Positions 26,039 to 35,232 are shown, numbered from the stretch's first letter. The stretch: 47,742 bases of DNA from an uncultured Pelagibacteraceae bacterium (GCA_902545945.1 CACCID010000007.1:1-47742); one strand, 5' to 3'. The notes: a model not told the origin generated them from the letters alone. A program made the numbers and translations.

Positions 26039-28161
26039 TTTACTAATCTCAAATTTTGAGGTTTAGCTCTTAAAATTGACTTACCACGACCTGATAAACT
26101 TGGGTTCTTCATGAAATAGGAATGTGCGGAAAAGCCTTTTTCTTGTTCTTTATGATAATTTCCTAAGCTATCTAAATACCATGTTTCTGATTTATCTTTA
26201 AAGTTGGCTAACATAATTTGATCTAAAATTTGCTCATGTACAGTATTGTTTTCTATTGGAATAATAATTTCAATTCTTCTATCTAAATTTCTAGGCATTA
26301 AATCTGCAGATGAAATATATACCTGATTCTCTCGAGAGGGCATAGAACTACCATTTGCAAAACAATAAATTCTTGAGTGTTCTAAAAATCTGCCAATAAG
26401 GCTTTTTACTTTTATATTTTCAGATTGACCTTTAATTCCAGGTCTTAAGCAACATACTCCTCTTACCGATAAATTTATTTTTACTCCTGCGTTTGAAGCT
26501 TCGTAAAATTTCTTAATAATTCCAGGGTCTACAAGAGAATTCATTTTTGCCCATATTTCTGCAGGTTTTCCTTTATTTGCATTTACTATTTCATTTTCAA
26601 TTTTTTCTTCAAAAAAGTTTCTACTATTTAATGGAGACATAAAAATTTTACTCAATTTTTTTGGTTTTGCATAACCAGTTACATAATTGAAAAATTTTTC
26701 GACATCTTTGGCCAAGTCTTGATTAGAGCTAAACAGTGATAAGTCAGTATAAATTTTTGCGTTAATTGGATGGTAGTTTCCTGTACCTAAGTGAACATAG
26801 CTTCTCGTTTTAGCTCCTTCTTTTCTTAAAACTAAACTTGCCTTTGCATGTGTTTTGTATTTTGCGAATCCGTAAACAATTTGAACGCCAGCTTTCTCTA
26901 GTTTCCTAGATAATTCAATATTAGCTTCCTCATCAAATCGAGCTTTTATTTCTATTACGGCTGTAACAACTTTTCCGTTTTCTGCTGCTTTACTTAGTGC
27001 TTTTACGATAGGAGAGTCAGGTGTGGTTCGATACAAAGTTTGTTTGATACCGATAACTTTGGGATCTTTTGCTGCTACTTCTAAAAATTGAATTACTACA
27101 TCAAAAGTTTCAAAAGGGTGGTGTACAACAAAATCTTTACTTCTTATAGCTGAAAAAAATTTATCATCAAATTCCCTCAATCTTTCAACTTCTCTGGGAT
27201 TAAACTTTTTAAATCTCAGCTTTGGATCTTTCTTTTTACAAATTTCATCTATATCTTGTATTCCAACTAATCCTTCAACCTCATAAATATGATCTTCATC
27301 CATTTTAAACTTTTTTGAAATAAAATTTAAAAGGTTTTTATTTGAGTTAGTGAGTACTTCAAGTTTAACCACGTTTCCCCTTCTTCTTTTCTTAATTGCT
27401 TTTTCAAAATATCTTACAAGATCAGCAGCTTCATCATCTATTTCAATTTCACTGTCTCTAATTATTTTAAACTGCAAACTTGCCTCGATATTATGGTCTG
27501 GAAATATTTCATTTGCAAATTTACAAATTACGTCATCAATTGTGACAAATTCATTTATTGTTTCAGAATTATTTAGCGATATAAATTTTGGAAGTGCTCT
27601 TGGTATAACTATAATTGCGTTTAGTTCTCTTTTTTTTTTAATTCTAGTCATTCTTAGTAAAATTGCTTGACCTTTATTTGGTATAAAAGGAAAGGGATGT
27701 GATGGGTCAATGGCAGTAGGTGTTATTATAGGATAAATTGTTTCCTGAAAATATTCTTTTAGATACATAAGATCCCTCTTATTTAGTTCTGATATTTTCC
27801 GAATAAAGATTTTTTCTTTTGATAACTCTTTTTTTAACTCAAGGAACGCTTCGTTTTGCTTCTTTAATAGATCTTTAGTTTTTAATACGACTCTATTTAA
27901 TTGATCCTCTGCAGTTAATCCATCTGCGCTTAATTCGTCAAAACCATCTTTAATTTGATTAAAGAGTCCAGCGACTCTCACCATAAAAAATTCATCTAAA
28001 TTTGTACCTGCGATTGATAAAAATTTTACTCTTTCAAATAAAGGATTTGTTTTATCTTTTGACTCTTCTAAAACACGATCATTAAACTGAAGCCAAGATA
28101 ATTCTCTGTTTATGAGTTGATTGCAAATATTAGCGTTTTCTGAAAATGATGCTTTCGACAT
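26035..28161 (-). CDS. ppk: Polyphosphate kinase 1
   Basis: Makes polyphosphate from ATP. The protein has 708 residues. Segments include the N-terminal NRELSWLQFNDRVLEE, then IDPSHPFPFIPNKG, IKQTLYRTTPDSPIV, VIEIKARFDEEANI, the autophosphorylated-histidine region GFAKYKTHAKASLVLR, HLGTGNYHP, and the C-terminal second His region. It is divergent from the SixA-like gene with only 22 nt between start codons, so the promoters must overlap coding sequence. It sits beside the pho/pst cluster, linking phosphate uptake with storage. Confidence 0.96.
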   Translation of the reverse strand: MSKASFSENANICNQLINRELSWLQFNDRVLEESKDKTNPLFERVKFLSIAGTNLDEFFMVRVAGLFNQIKDGFDELSADGLTAEDQLNRVVLKTKDLLKKQNEAFLELKKELSKEKIFIRKISELNKRDLMYLKEYFQETIYPIITPTAIDPSHPFPFIPNKGQAILLRMTRIKKKRELNAIIVIPRALPKFISLNNSETINEFVTIDDVICKFANEIFPDHNIEASLQFKIIRDSEIEIDDEAADLVRYFEKAIKKRRRGNVVKLEVLTNSNKNLLNFISKKFKMDEDHIYEVEGLVGIQDIDEICKKKDPKLRFKKFNPREVERLREFDDKFFSAIRSKDFVVHHPFETFDVVIQFLEVAAKDPKVIGIKQTLYRTTPDSPIVKALSKAAENGKVVTAVIEIKARFDEEANIELSRKLEKAGVQIVYGFAKYKTHAKASLVLRKEGAKTRSYVHLGTGNYHPINAKIYTDLSLFSSNQDLAKDVEKFFNYVTGYAKPKKLSKIFMSPLNSRNFFEEKIENEIVNANKGKPAEIWAKMNSLVDPGIIKKFYEASNAGVKINLSVRGVCCLRPGIKGQSENIKVKSLIGRFLEHSRIYCFANGSSMPSRENQVYISSADLMPRNLDRRIEIIIPIENNTVHEQILDQIMLANFKDKSETWYLDSLGNYHKEQEKGFSAHSYFMKNPSLSGRGKSILRAKPQNLRLVK

Positions 28162-28183
28162 ATATAAATGTTAAATTAAAAAT

Positions 28184-28708
28184 ATGTTTAAATTATATGC
28201 GATGAGACACGCTAAATCTAGTTGGGATTTTCCAGATTTAGATGATCATGACAGGCCATTGAATAAAAGAGGGGTAAATTCAGCAAAATTAATTTGTGAA
28301 TTTTTTATTAAAAAGAAATTAAAATTTGATTTAGTTTATTGTTCATCCTCTAAAAGGACAATACAAACATTAAATATATTGTCAGAAAAAATCAGTTTTA
28401 AGAAAATTATTAAAAAAAAAGCGCTTTATCATGCTAGTGAGGATGAAATTATTCATATCTTAAAACAAACAGGTGATAATTATAAAACTTTACTTTTAAT
28501 CAATCATGAACCTTCAATAAGTGAACTAATAAATCGAATTTGTCTTAAAGAAAATTCTGACCAATTTGAAAATTTAAAAAGAAAATTTCCTACTGCAGCC
28601 GTTGCTGAAGTAAGTTTTAATTTCAATGATTGGGAGAAGTTATTAAAAGTTAAAGGAAAATTAATATCATTTATAAAGCCAAAAGATCTTCAAGCATCTA
28701 AGGAATAG
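28184..28708 (+). CDS. SixA-like phosphohistidine phosphatase
   Basis: A 174-residue histidine phosphatase. The RHG-type motif is MRHAKSSWDFPDLDDHDRPLNKRG with the catalytic His9, and the second catalytic His is in LLINHEPSISEL. SixA proteins dephosphorylate phosphohistidine domains; whether this one acts on a PTS or two-component protein cannot be read from sequence. The 3' end overlaps convergent phoB by 19 nt. Placed between ppk and phoB, it is a candidate modulator of the phosphate response, but this is only positional. Confidence 0.85.
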   Translation: MFKLYAMRHAKSSWDFPDLDDHDRPLNKRGVNSAKLICEFFIKKKLKFDLVYCSSSKRTIQTLNILSEKISFKKIIKKKALYHASEDEIIHILKQTGDNYKTLLLINHEPSISELINRICLKENSDQFENLKRKFPTAAVAEVSFNFNDWEKLLKVKGKLISFIKPKDLQASKE

Positions 28709-29373
28709 CCAGCAGATCTAACTGTTCTGATAAGATCTTTCTTGCCATCAATATTTATTGCTTTTCTTAGTCTTCTTATATGAACATCTATAGTTCTGGA
28801 CTCAACATAAATATCATCTCCCCATACAGAATTTAGAAGTTGCTCACGCGAATATACTCTTTTTGGATTCTTTATTAAAAAATCAATTAGTTTAAATTCG
28901 GTTGGGCCGACTATAACTTGTTTATCTGCTCTATAAACTCTTCGTTGAACTCTATCTACTTTTAGATCCTCAAACTCTACAACATCAGCGGCAACGCTTG
29001 GTTTAGATCTCTTTAATAAAGCGTTAACTCTTGCAATAAGTTCTTTTTGGCTGAATGGCTTAGTTACGTAGTCATCAGCTCCTGTTTCAAATCCTTTAAT
29101 TTTGTCTTCTTCCTCACCTTTGGCTGTTAACATAATGATTGGGATATTTTTGTGAAGATTGCTTCTTTTCAAATTTTTACAGACTTCAACACCTGAAATA
29201 TCTGGCAACATCCAATCTAATAAAATTAAATCAGGATTTTTTTCCTTTATATTTCTAATAGCGTCTTCTCCATTGACTGCATAATCAACTTTGTGACCCT
29301 CTTTTTCTAAATTGTATTTAAGTAAAGTTACGATGGGCATTTCATCTTCAACAATGAATAAATTTGCCCTCAT
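28690..29373 (-). CDS. phoB: Phosphate response regulator PhoB
   Basis: A 227-residue OmpR/PhoB-family regulator. The receiver domain carries Asp53 (LILLDWMLPD) as phosphoacceptor, the MLTAKGEEEDK and DDYVTKPFSQKEL switch segments, then a winged-helix domain (RRVYRADKQVIVGPTEFKLIDFLIKNP..VYSREQLLNSVWG..YVESRTIDVHIRRLRKAI). Phosphorylated by PhoR (35296), it should bind the Pho-box-like repeats at 34581 and 38399. It is the last gene of pstCAB-phoU-phoB, with a 1-nt TAATG overlap with phoU. Confidence 0.95.
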   Translation of the reverse strand: MRANLFIVEDEMPIVTLLKYNLEKEGHKVDYAVNGEDAIRNIKEKNPDLILLDWMLPDISGVEVCKNLKRSNLHKNIPIIMLTAKGEEEDKIKGFETGADDYVTKPFSQKELIARVNALLKRSKPSVAADVVEFEDLKVDRVQRRVYRADKQVIVGPTEFKLIDFLIKNPKRVYSREQLLNSVWGDDIYVESRTIDVHIRRLRKAINIDGKKDLIRTVRSAGYSLDA

Positions 29374-30053
29374 TATCCTTTTGGTCGGTCTCCCTCTAAA
29401 TAATCTCCTGTAATCAGAAAATAAACTTGCTCTGCAATATTGGTTGCATGATCTCCAATCCTCTCAATATTTTTAAGCATGAAAAGTAGTTGGGTTACTT
29501 TTTGTATATCGTTTTTATTTTTTTCTAAATGCTTTACTGCAGCTTCCATATTAGAATTAGTCATTTGATCTATTTCTTCATCAGAATTCCAAACATTTTC
29601 TGCTGTATCTTTAGCTCTATGTAAATACGAATTTAAAACTGCATTGACTTGTTTTGATGCTTTTAAACCAGCTATTTCGAAATTTTTAGTAATATCATTA
29701 GGTAAATCAGTTCCAATTTTAGTTAATCGTTTTGAGATGTTTTTTGCTAAATCACCAATTCTCTCTAAGTCTGAAGAAACTTTTAAGGCAACAACTGTTT
29801 CTCTTAAATCTATTGCCATAGGTTGCCTTAAGGCAATCAAATTTACAACTTGCTCTTCTATGTTTATTTCATACTTATCAGTCGATTCGTCATCTTTGAT
29901 AGATTTTTCTGCTAAACTAATGTCTTTTTTAACTAAAGATTGAATAGTGTTTTCAAGCTGTTTCTCAACTCCAGTTCCCATTTTCACTATTGTATCTTTT
30001 AATAACTGAAGTTGCTCTTCGTAAGATTTTACAATGTGCGGTTTTTCACTCAT
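29373..30053 (-). CDS. phoU: Phosphate signalling protein PhoU
   Basis: A 226-residue all-helical protein built of two PhoU repeats. It contains HIVKSYEEQLQLLKDTIVKMG, IALRQPMAIDLRETVVALKVSSDLERIGDLAKNI (repeat 1) and LLFMLKNIERIGDHATNIAEQVYF (repeat 2). The E/DxxxD metal-binding pattern is visible in both repeats. It connects PstSCAB transport state to PhoR. The start overlaps the pstB stop by 1 nt (TAATG). Confidence 0.95.
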   Translation of the reverse strand: MSEKPHIVKSYEEQLQLLKDTIVKMGTGVEKQLENTIQSLVKKDISLAEKSIKDDESTDKYEINIEEQVVNLIALRQPMAIDLRETVVALKVSSDLERIGDLAKNISKRLTKIGTDLPNDITKNFEIAGLKASKQVNAVLNSYLHRAKDTAENVWNSDEEIDQMTNSNMEAAVKHLEKNKNDIQKVTQLLFMLKNIERIGDHATNIAEQVYFLITGDYLEGDRPKG

Positions 30054-30808
30054 TAACCAAACCTTCCTGTAATATAATCCTGAGTTTGCTGATTATCAGG
30101 ATTTTTAAATATTTTATCTGTTGGTCCAAATTCTATAAGTTTTCCCAAATGAAAGAAACCTGTTTTTTGAGATACCCTAGCTGCTTGTGACATTGAGTGG
30201 GTAACTATCACAATTGTGACCTCTTTTTTAAGATCATCTATAAGTTCTTCAATTTGAGCTGTTGCTATTGGGTCAAGCGCTGAACATGGTTCGTCCATAA
30301 GAATCACTTCTGGACTTACAGATATAGCTCTAGCAATACATAGTCGTTGCTGTTGACCTCCTGATAAACCAGTTCCGATTTCATCAAGTCTATCTTTAAC
30401 TTCGTTCCACAAGGCAGCTTTTTTCAAACTTGTTTCAACTATTTGATCCATTTCTTCTTTGCTCTGTGCAATACCGTGAATAGTAGGACCATAAGCTACA
30501 TTTTCATAAATTGTTTTAGGGAATGGATTGGGTTTTTGAAAAACCATACCAACGTTCTCCCTAAGTCTCACAACATCTAACTTTCTTGAATTCAGTTCTA
30601 GGTTGTCCATTTTAATACTGCCTTCAACTCTACAAATTTCTATGACGTCGTTCATCCTGTTCAAGCATCTTAAGAAAGTAGACTTTCCACACCCAGATGG
30701 TCCAATTAAAGCTGTAACTTCTTTTTCTGCTATATCTACAGAGACGTCAAATAATGCCTGTTTGGATCCGTAATAAACATTTACATTTTCCGTTTTTATT
30801 TTACTCAT
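30053..30808 (-). CDS. pstB: Phosphate ABC transporter ATP-binding protein
   Basis: A 251-residue ATPase of the high-affinity phosphate importer. Walker A is GPSGCGKST (36-44), the Q-loop is VFQKPNPFP, the signature is LSGGQQQRL and Walker B is [13 protein letters not shown]. The N-terminal [18 protein letters not shown] and the ending [24 protein letters not shown] are PstB hallmarks. It abuts the pstA stop and overlaps the phoU start. Confidence 0.97.
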   Translation of the reverse strand: MSKIKTENVNVYYGSKQALFDVSVDIAEKEVTALIGPSGCGKSTFLRCLNRMNDVIEICRVEGSIKMDNLELNSRKLDVVRLRENVGMVFQKPNPFPKTIYENVAYGPTIHGIAQSKEEMDQIVETSLKKAALWNEVKDRLDEIGTGLSGGQQQRLCIARAISVSPEVILMDEPCSALDPIATAQIEELIDDLKKEVTIVIVTHSMSQAARVSQKTGFFHLGKLIEFGPTDKIFKNPDNQQTQDYITGRFG

Positions 30809-32104
30809 TTAACTCCATTTCTTTTCAAATTTGTGTCTAACGATTTGAGCTGCCAAGTTCATTAAAATTAAAAAAGCTAGAAGCACCATAATACATGCAG
30901 ATACTTTTTCAACGAAACCCCTCTCAGCACTTTCTGACCATATATATATCTGAACTGGTAAACTTGCAGCAGGATCAACTGGCGTACCAGGTATTGTATT
31001 CACAAAAGCAACCATTCCTATTAAAATTAAAGGGGCTGTTTCCCCTAAAGCTTGAGCCAAGCCAATTATCGTTCCAGATAAAGTTCCAGGCATTGATAGT
31101 GGCACAGTATGATGCATGGTTGTTTGCATATTACTTGCACCCATCGCTAAAGCAGCTTCTCTTATACTTGGGGGAACAGCTTTTAAAGAAGCTCTTGCAG
31201 CAATAATTATTGTTGGTAATGTCATAAGAGACAAAGTAATTCCTCCAACAAGTGGTGTCGATCTTGGTAAATTAAAAACTGCTAATAAAACACCAAGACC
31301 TAGCAAACCAAATACTATCGATGGAACAGCTGCCAAATTGTTAATGTTTACTTCTATAAAATCTGTAAATTTATTTTTTGGTGCAAACTCCTCGAGATAA
31401 ATTGCAGCTAGCACTGCAACAGGAAATGAAAACGCTAAACATACTAGTATACTAAAAACTGTTCCCATAAACGAGCTAGCTATACCTGCTAGTTCTGCCT
31501 CTCTTGAATCAGGACTTGTAAAAAAACTAATGTTAAACTCTGATAAAATATCTCCTCTTTCATTAAGCATATCGTAAATCTGCAACTGGTAGTCATTTAC
31601 TCTTCTATTCTCCTCAGGAATATCTCTTGGATAATTTCGCTTATGAACTTGATCAACATCATCAGAAGCTGTTAATTTTATGGGCACTATTTTACCTAGA
31701 TAGTCTGGATTTTTTAAAAGTAGATCTTTAACCTCTGCCTCATATTTATACGAAACCATTTGTATCAATTGACGATCCTCTTCTTCAGGAAGTCCAGGAT
31801 CTAATGAGGTCATAGCTTTGTAAGCAACATCATAATAGTCTGCATTTTCTAAATCATCTTTTGATGGGCTTTCTGCATCGATTAAAAGTAATTCTTTATC
31901 ATAATGAACTTCTGTTACTATCCAAGTTTTTTGGAAAGCTGAGTAACCTTTTGAAAATATCTGAAACATAAAAACTGTTAAAAAGCTTAAAGCTAATCCT
32001 ATAGCTATTTTGCCATACCATTGAAATCTTCTTTCAGCGTTATATCTTTTTTTTAATAAATTTTTCTTAAAACTATTCATATTTTTCCCTATATTTTTTA
32101 ACAA
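30809..32104 (-). CDS. pstA: Phosphate ABC transporter permease PstA
   Basis: A 431-residue inner-membrane permease, longer than the roughly 300 residues of E. coli PstA. The extra length is an N-terminal membrane segment plus a large hydrophilic region (about residues 60-200), as in alphaproteobacterial PstA (DUF3333-type extension, from memory). The permease core starts near residue 215, with the EAA loop SIREAALAMGASNMQTTMHHTVP. The start may be the ATG at 32104 or the one at 32080 (MNSFKKN), which reduces the overlap with pstC from 32 to 8 nt. Confidence 0.94.
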   Translation of the reverse strand: MLKNIGKNMNSFKKNLLKKRYNAERRFQWYGKIAIGLALSFLTVFMFQIFSKGYSAFQKTWIVTEVHYDKELLLIDAESPSKDDLENADYYDVAYKAMTSLDPGLPEEEDRQLIQMVSYKYEAEVKDLLLKNPDYLGKIVPIKLTASDDVDQVHKRNYPRDIPEENRRVNDYQLQIYDMLNERGDILSEFNISFFTSPDSREAELAGIASSFMGTVFSILVCLAFSFPVAVLAAIYLEEFAPKNKFTDFIEVNINNLAAVPSIVFGLLGLGVLLAVFNLPRSTPLVGGITLSLMTLPTIIIAARASLKAVPPSIREAALAMGASNMQTTMHHTVPLSMPGTLSGTIIGLAQALGETAPLILIGMVAFVNTIPGTPVDPAASLPVQIYIWSESAERGFVEKVSACIMVLLAFLILMNLAAQIVRHKFEKKWS

Positions 32105-33449
32105 CTGAAAGAGCGATTACATTTAAGAATAAAGTTACTATAAATAAAGATATTCCTAATGCAAAAGCTGATTGAGTTTTTGGATCTCCAAATTGTTGGT
32201 CTCCAATTAAAATTACTACAATTTGCGCTGTAATGGTTGAAGTTGACTCAAGGGGATTCATTGTAAGATTAGCCGCTAGTCCTGAGGCCATTACAACAAT
32301 CATTGTTTCTCCTACCGCTCTCGATACTGCTAAAAGTATCGAACCTACGATACCAGGTAGGGCTGCTGGAAAAATTACTTTTTTTACAGTTTCAGATTTT
32401 GTTGCGCCCATTGCGTAACTCCCATCTCTTAAATTTTGAGGTACTGCCGTTATAACGTCATCGCTTAAACTTGAAATAAAAGGAATTATCATTACTCCCA
32501 TAACTGCTCCTGCAGCTAAAGCGCTCTCCGCTGAAACTTCTAAACCCATAGCGTTACCAATTTCTTTAACAAAAGGACCGACGGTTAAAGCTGCAAAAAA
32601 ACCATATACCACTGTTGGAATACCAGCTAAAATCTCAATAATAGGTTTCGCATATTTTCTTACGCCTCTTCCAGCATACTCAGATAGATAAATCCCGCTT
32701 AACAAACCTATGGGGATGGCAACACACATTGCAATAAAAGCAATAAAAAAAGTTCCGGCAAATAAAGGTACAGCTCCGAAAGCATCCTTCATTAATTCAG
32801 GATCTGGCTGGCCATCTCTTACAAAAGTTTTAGCAGGATACCAATGAGTTCCGAATATAAAGTCAAAGATTTTTACTGCTTGAAAAAATCTAATCGCTTC
32901 GAATAAAAGTGAAAAAACTATTCCGATTGTAACTAAAACTGCGCCTAATGATGCAACAAATAACACCCATTTAAGAAAAATTTCTACTGGTTCTCTCATT
33001 CGATCATTTTTCTGAACAGATCTATACGCAAAACTCAGAGAGAAAATTAAAATTGCTAAAATAATTGCTACTTTAGCGCTGTTAGCTATTCCTTTTAATT
33101 GAATGTACTTATTAGCAGACTCATCTAGAAAATTAGTAATATTTCCCGTGTAAGTTCCTGCGGCTAATGCTTTAACTTTTGTGTAAATGAGCTGAAGCTC
33201 ATTTTTAGTTAAGTTCTGATCAGTGTAATCTTGTAAAATAAATGTTTTAACTATTGATGGTTCAAAAACTGACCAAAGAGCAAAAATTATTAATGCTGGT
33301 GCAGCACACCAAGCAGCTAAATAATATCCATAAAATTTTGGTAATGCCGTAAGTCTTTGTGATGATTGAATAACTAGAGCTTTTTTTCTACCGAAATAAT
33401 AACTTGTGAAAGCTAAGAGAATAATAAAAGTTACAAGTATTAAATTCAT
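32073..33449 (-). CDS. pstC: Phosphate ABC transporter permease PstC
   Basis: A 458-residue permease, longer than E. coli PstC (about 320), with an N-terminal extension containing two extra membrane segments and a periplasmic loop, as in other Alphaproteobacteria. The core has GIPTVVYGFFAALTVGP and the EAA loop LRDGSYAMGATKSETVKKVIFPAALPGIVG, then VSRAVGETMIVVMASG. It is separated from pstS by a strong hairpin terminator, so it is probably expressed at a lower level than the binding protein. Confidence 0.95.
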   Translation of the reverse strand: MNLILVTFIILLAFTSYYFGRKKALVIQSSQRLTALPKFYGYYLAAWCAAPALIIFALWSVFEPSIVKTFILQDYTDQNLTKNELQLIYTKVKALAAGTYTGNITNFLDESANKYIQLKGIANSAKVAIILAILIFSLSFAYRSVQKNDRMREPVEIFLKWVLFVASLGAVLVTIGIVFSLLFEAIRFFQAVKIFDFIFGTHWYPAKTFVRDGQPDPELMKDAFGAVPLFAGTFFIAFIAMCVAIPIGLLSGIYLSEYAGRGVRKYAKPIIEILAGIPTVVYGFFAALTVGPFVKEIGNAMGLEVSAESALAAGAVMGVMIIPFISSLSDDVITAVPQNLRDGSYAMGATKSETVKKVIFPAALPGIVGSILLAVSRAVGETMIVVMASGLAANLTMNPLESTSTITAQIVVILIGDQQFGDPKTQSAFALGISLFIVTLFLNVIALSVVKKYREKYE

Positions 33450-33466
33450 ATTGAGCTTCCAGAGAT

Positions 33467-33493
33467 AAAAAGGGGGTAAAATACCCCCTTTTT
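33467..33493 (-). terminator. Hairpin terminator/attenuator between pstS and pstC
   Basis: Arms AAAAAGGGGGTA (33467-33478) and TACCCCCTTTTT (33482-33493) with a 3-nt loop: a perfect 12-bp stem, A/T-symmetric so terminator-like on both strands. It lies 16 nt after the pstS stop and 18 nt before the pstC start. It should stop most transcripts after pstS and let a fraction into pstCAB-phoUB. Confidence 0.85.
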
Positions 33494-33508
33494 GTTTAAT
33501 TGATACTA

Positions 33509-34513
33509 CTACTTCTTAGCAGGCATGTTAACTAACTTCGTAGCGTTAGTTCTAGATGTTTTGTATAACTTGCCATCTAGAGGTACTAGCCCGATATCAG
33601 TTAAATAACCTTTTTTACCCATAGCTTTTTTACTTGTGAACTCTTTTACGAATTCATGTAAGCCTGGTACAACGCCCACGTGAGCTTTTTTCACGTAGAA
33701 GAATAAAGGTCTTGCAACTGCGTAACTGTAATCTTGAATCGAAGATAGACTTGGTTGACCACCTTCAATGCTTGCAGCTTGCAATTTATCTTTTGCAGCT
33801 AAGAAATAACTGAAACCAAAGAAACCGAACATTTCTTTGTCCGCAGCTAATTTTTGAATAATAAGTGAGTCGTTCTCACCAACTTCAATTACCGCACCAT
33901 CTTCTCTTAACGCTTTATATTTAGCGCCAGCTTTTTTAGAAGCATCATCGATACCTTTTTTCATTACTAATGAATTCCAAGCATCTCTTGTTCCTGATGT
34001 TCCTGGAGGCACCATAACTTTGATAGGGTAGTTTGGTAATGATGGGTCGATATCACTCCAATTTTTATATGGATTTGGTACTAACGCACCATCTTTAGCA
34101 ACTTCTTTTGCTAATGCTGCCCATAATTGTTTTTTTGTAAAGTTTACTGGTTTAGCATCTTTAGAATAAGCTAACGTTATTCCGTCGTTACCAACTGTAA
34201 TCTCTACGATTTCTTCAACACCATTTTTTTGACATAGCGCATACTCTTTAGACTTCATAGCTCTAGATGCATTTGTTATGTCTGGGTGCTCTGTACCAAC
34301 TCCGGCACAAAATAATTTAGCTCCACCACCTGTTCCTGTTGACTCGATTACTGGTGTTTTAAATTTACCAGACGAACCAAATCTTTCAGCAACGATTGTT
34401 GCATACGGGAATACAGTTGAAGAACCTACGATTTTAATCTGATCTCTAGCTTGAGCAGAAGTTACAACTAACATTGCAACTAATGAAGCTAAAGCGATTG
34501 ATAGTTTTCTCAT
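33509..34513 (-). CDS. pstS: Periplasmic phosphate-binding protein
   Basis: A 334-residue solute-binding protein of the PstSCAB importer. The signal peptide is residues 1-22 (MRKLSIALASLVAMLVVTSAQA). The phosphate-binding segments are IVGSSTVFPYA, ESTGTGGGAKLFCAG and VPPGTSGTRDAW. A ribosome-binding site (AAAGGAT) precedes the ATG, and a Pho-box-like repeat lies 68-85 nt upstream. It is followed by a strong terminator, typical for an abundant binding protein. Confidence 0.95.
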   Translation of the reverse strand: MRKLSIALASLVAMLVVTSAQARDQIKIVGSSTVFPYATIVAERFGSSGKFKTPVIESTGTGGGAKLFCAGVGTEHPDITNASRAMKSKEYALCQKNGVEEIVEITVGNDGITLAYSKDAKPVNFTKKQLWAALAKEVAKDGALVPNPYKNWSDIDPSLPNYPIKVMVPPGTSGTRDAWNSLVMKKGIDDASKKAGAKYKALREDGAVIEVGENDSLIIQKLAADKEMFGFFGFSYFLAAKDKLQAASIEGGQPSLSSIQDYSYAVARPLFFYVKKAHVGVVPGLHEFVKEFTSKKAMGKKGYLTDIGLVPLDGKLYKTSRTNATKLVNMPAKK

Positions 34514-34561
34514 TGTTTATCCTTTCATTTATTAATTAATTAACAAACATTGGACTCATAG

Positions 34562-34581
34562 AATTAAGAGGACTCTTAATT
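34562..34581 (-). promoter_or_regulatory. Perfect inverted repeat in the pstS promoter/leader
   Basis: Arms AATTAAGAG (34562-34570) and CTCTTAATT (34573-34581) with a 2-nt centre. It directly adjoins the Pho-box-like repeat and falls where the -10 region or transcription start of pstS should be. It could be a 5' mRNA hairpin or an operator for a second regulator. Confidence 0.5.
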
Positions 34582-34598
34582 ATTACAGATATGTTACA
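34581..34598 (-). promoter_or_regulatory. Pho box (PhoB site) upstream of pstS
   Basis: On the minus strand, TGTAACA-TATC-TGTAATA: two 7-bp half sites with an 11-bp repeat period, the layout of the PhoB consensus (TGTCATN4CTGTCA type). Confidence 0.7.
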
Positions 34599-34620
34599 AA
34601 TTTATTAAAATGATAACTTT

Positions 34621-35232
34621 TTAGTTGAACTTTCTAGTTATCTCGATTTGTTGATAATCAGAGGCTAAAGACCCTCCGCAACTAAAAGGTCTTACTTTAT
34701 TTTTAACTGCATAGGACTGAGTTGGCTTTAATGTAACTTCTAGTTGTACAAAGTTAACTAATTTTTGAGTAAAACTTTTATCATATCTCCAAGCATTCCA
34801 TTGAGTGGGAGCGGTAAATACTTCGGTTAAATAAGATGCAGCTTGTGAGTGAATCATATTGCTCTCGTTTTGTCCTTTTAAAAGATTATTTTTAACTTTT
34901 TCAAAAATTTTTCTACATTTGATTGAGTCCGCCATGTAAGAGTTCGCATTTAAATGAGTGCTCATCGGCGCTGACACAATTAATTGAATTCCATCGTATC
35001 GTCTTGAAAATAAAGCTTCAGTATAAATTGTAGATACATTTTTACTATCTACTTCAAGAACTAAATCGTTTTTAGCTTGCTTAAGATCGTTTTTTAATCT
35101 TAAAAGTCCAAGATCAAAAACTGTAAGAGGTTGAGAACGTAAAGTTTTCTCTATTAAATTTACATCTGCTTTAACAGTTGTAAAAATTAAAGTTAATAAA
35201 ACCAGACTTATATAATTCATTAATCTAGTCAT
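34621..35232 (-). CDS. Exported protein of unknown function in the phosphate cluster
   Basis: A 203-residue protein that I do not recognise. Residues 1-22 look like a cleavable signal peptide (basic start, hydrophobic core ISLVLLTLIFTTV, site after VKA). The mature part has two cysteines (Cys106, Cys185), which could form one periplasmic disulfide. There is no membrane anchor, no lipobox and no repeat. The C-terminal third is strand-like (VQLEVTLKPTQSY, QIEITRKF). It lies between phoR and pstS on the same strand, with gaps of 63 and 107 nt, so a link to phosphate sensing or acquisition is plausible but purely positional. Confidence 0.7.
   Translation of the reverse strand: MTRLMNYISLVLLTLIFTTVKADVNLIEKTLRSQPLTVFDLGLLRLKNDLKQAKNDLVLEVDSKNVSTIYTEALFSRRYDGIQLIVSAPMSTHLNANSYMADSIKCRKIFEKVKNNLLKGQNESNMIHSQAASYLTEVFTAPTQWNAWRYDKSFTQKLVNFVQLEVTLKPTQSYAVKNKVRPFSCGGSLASDYQQIEITRKFN

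Noticed and set aside
30895-31400. Plus-strand frames of about 100 codons inside pstA
   Set aside because: Antisense shadows of a conserved permease domain; no independent support.
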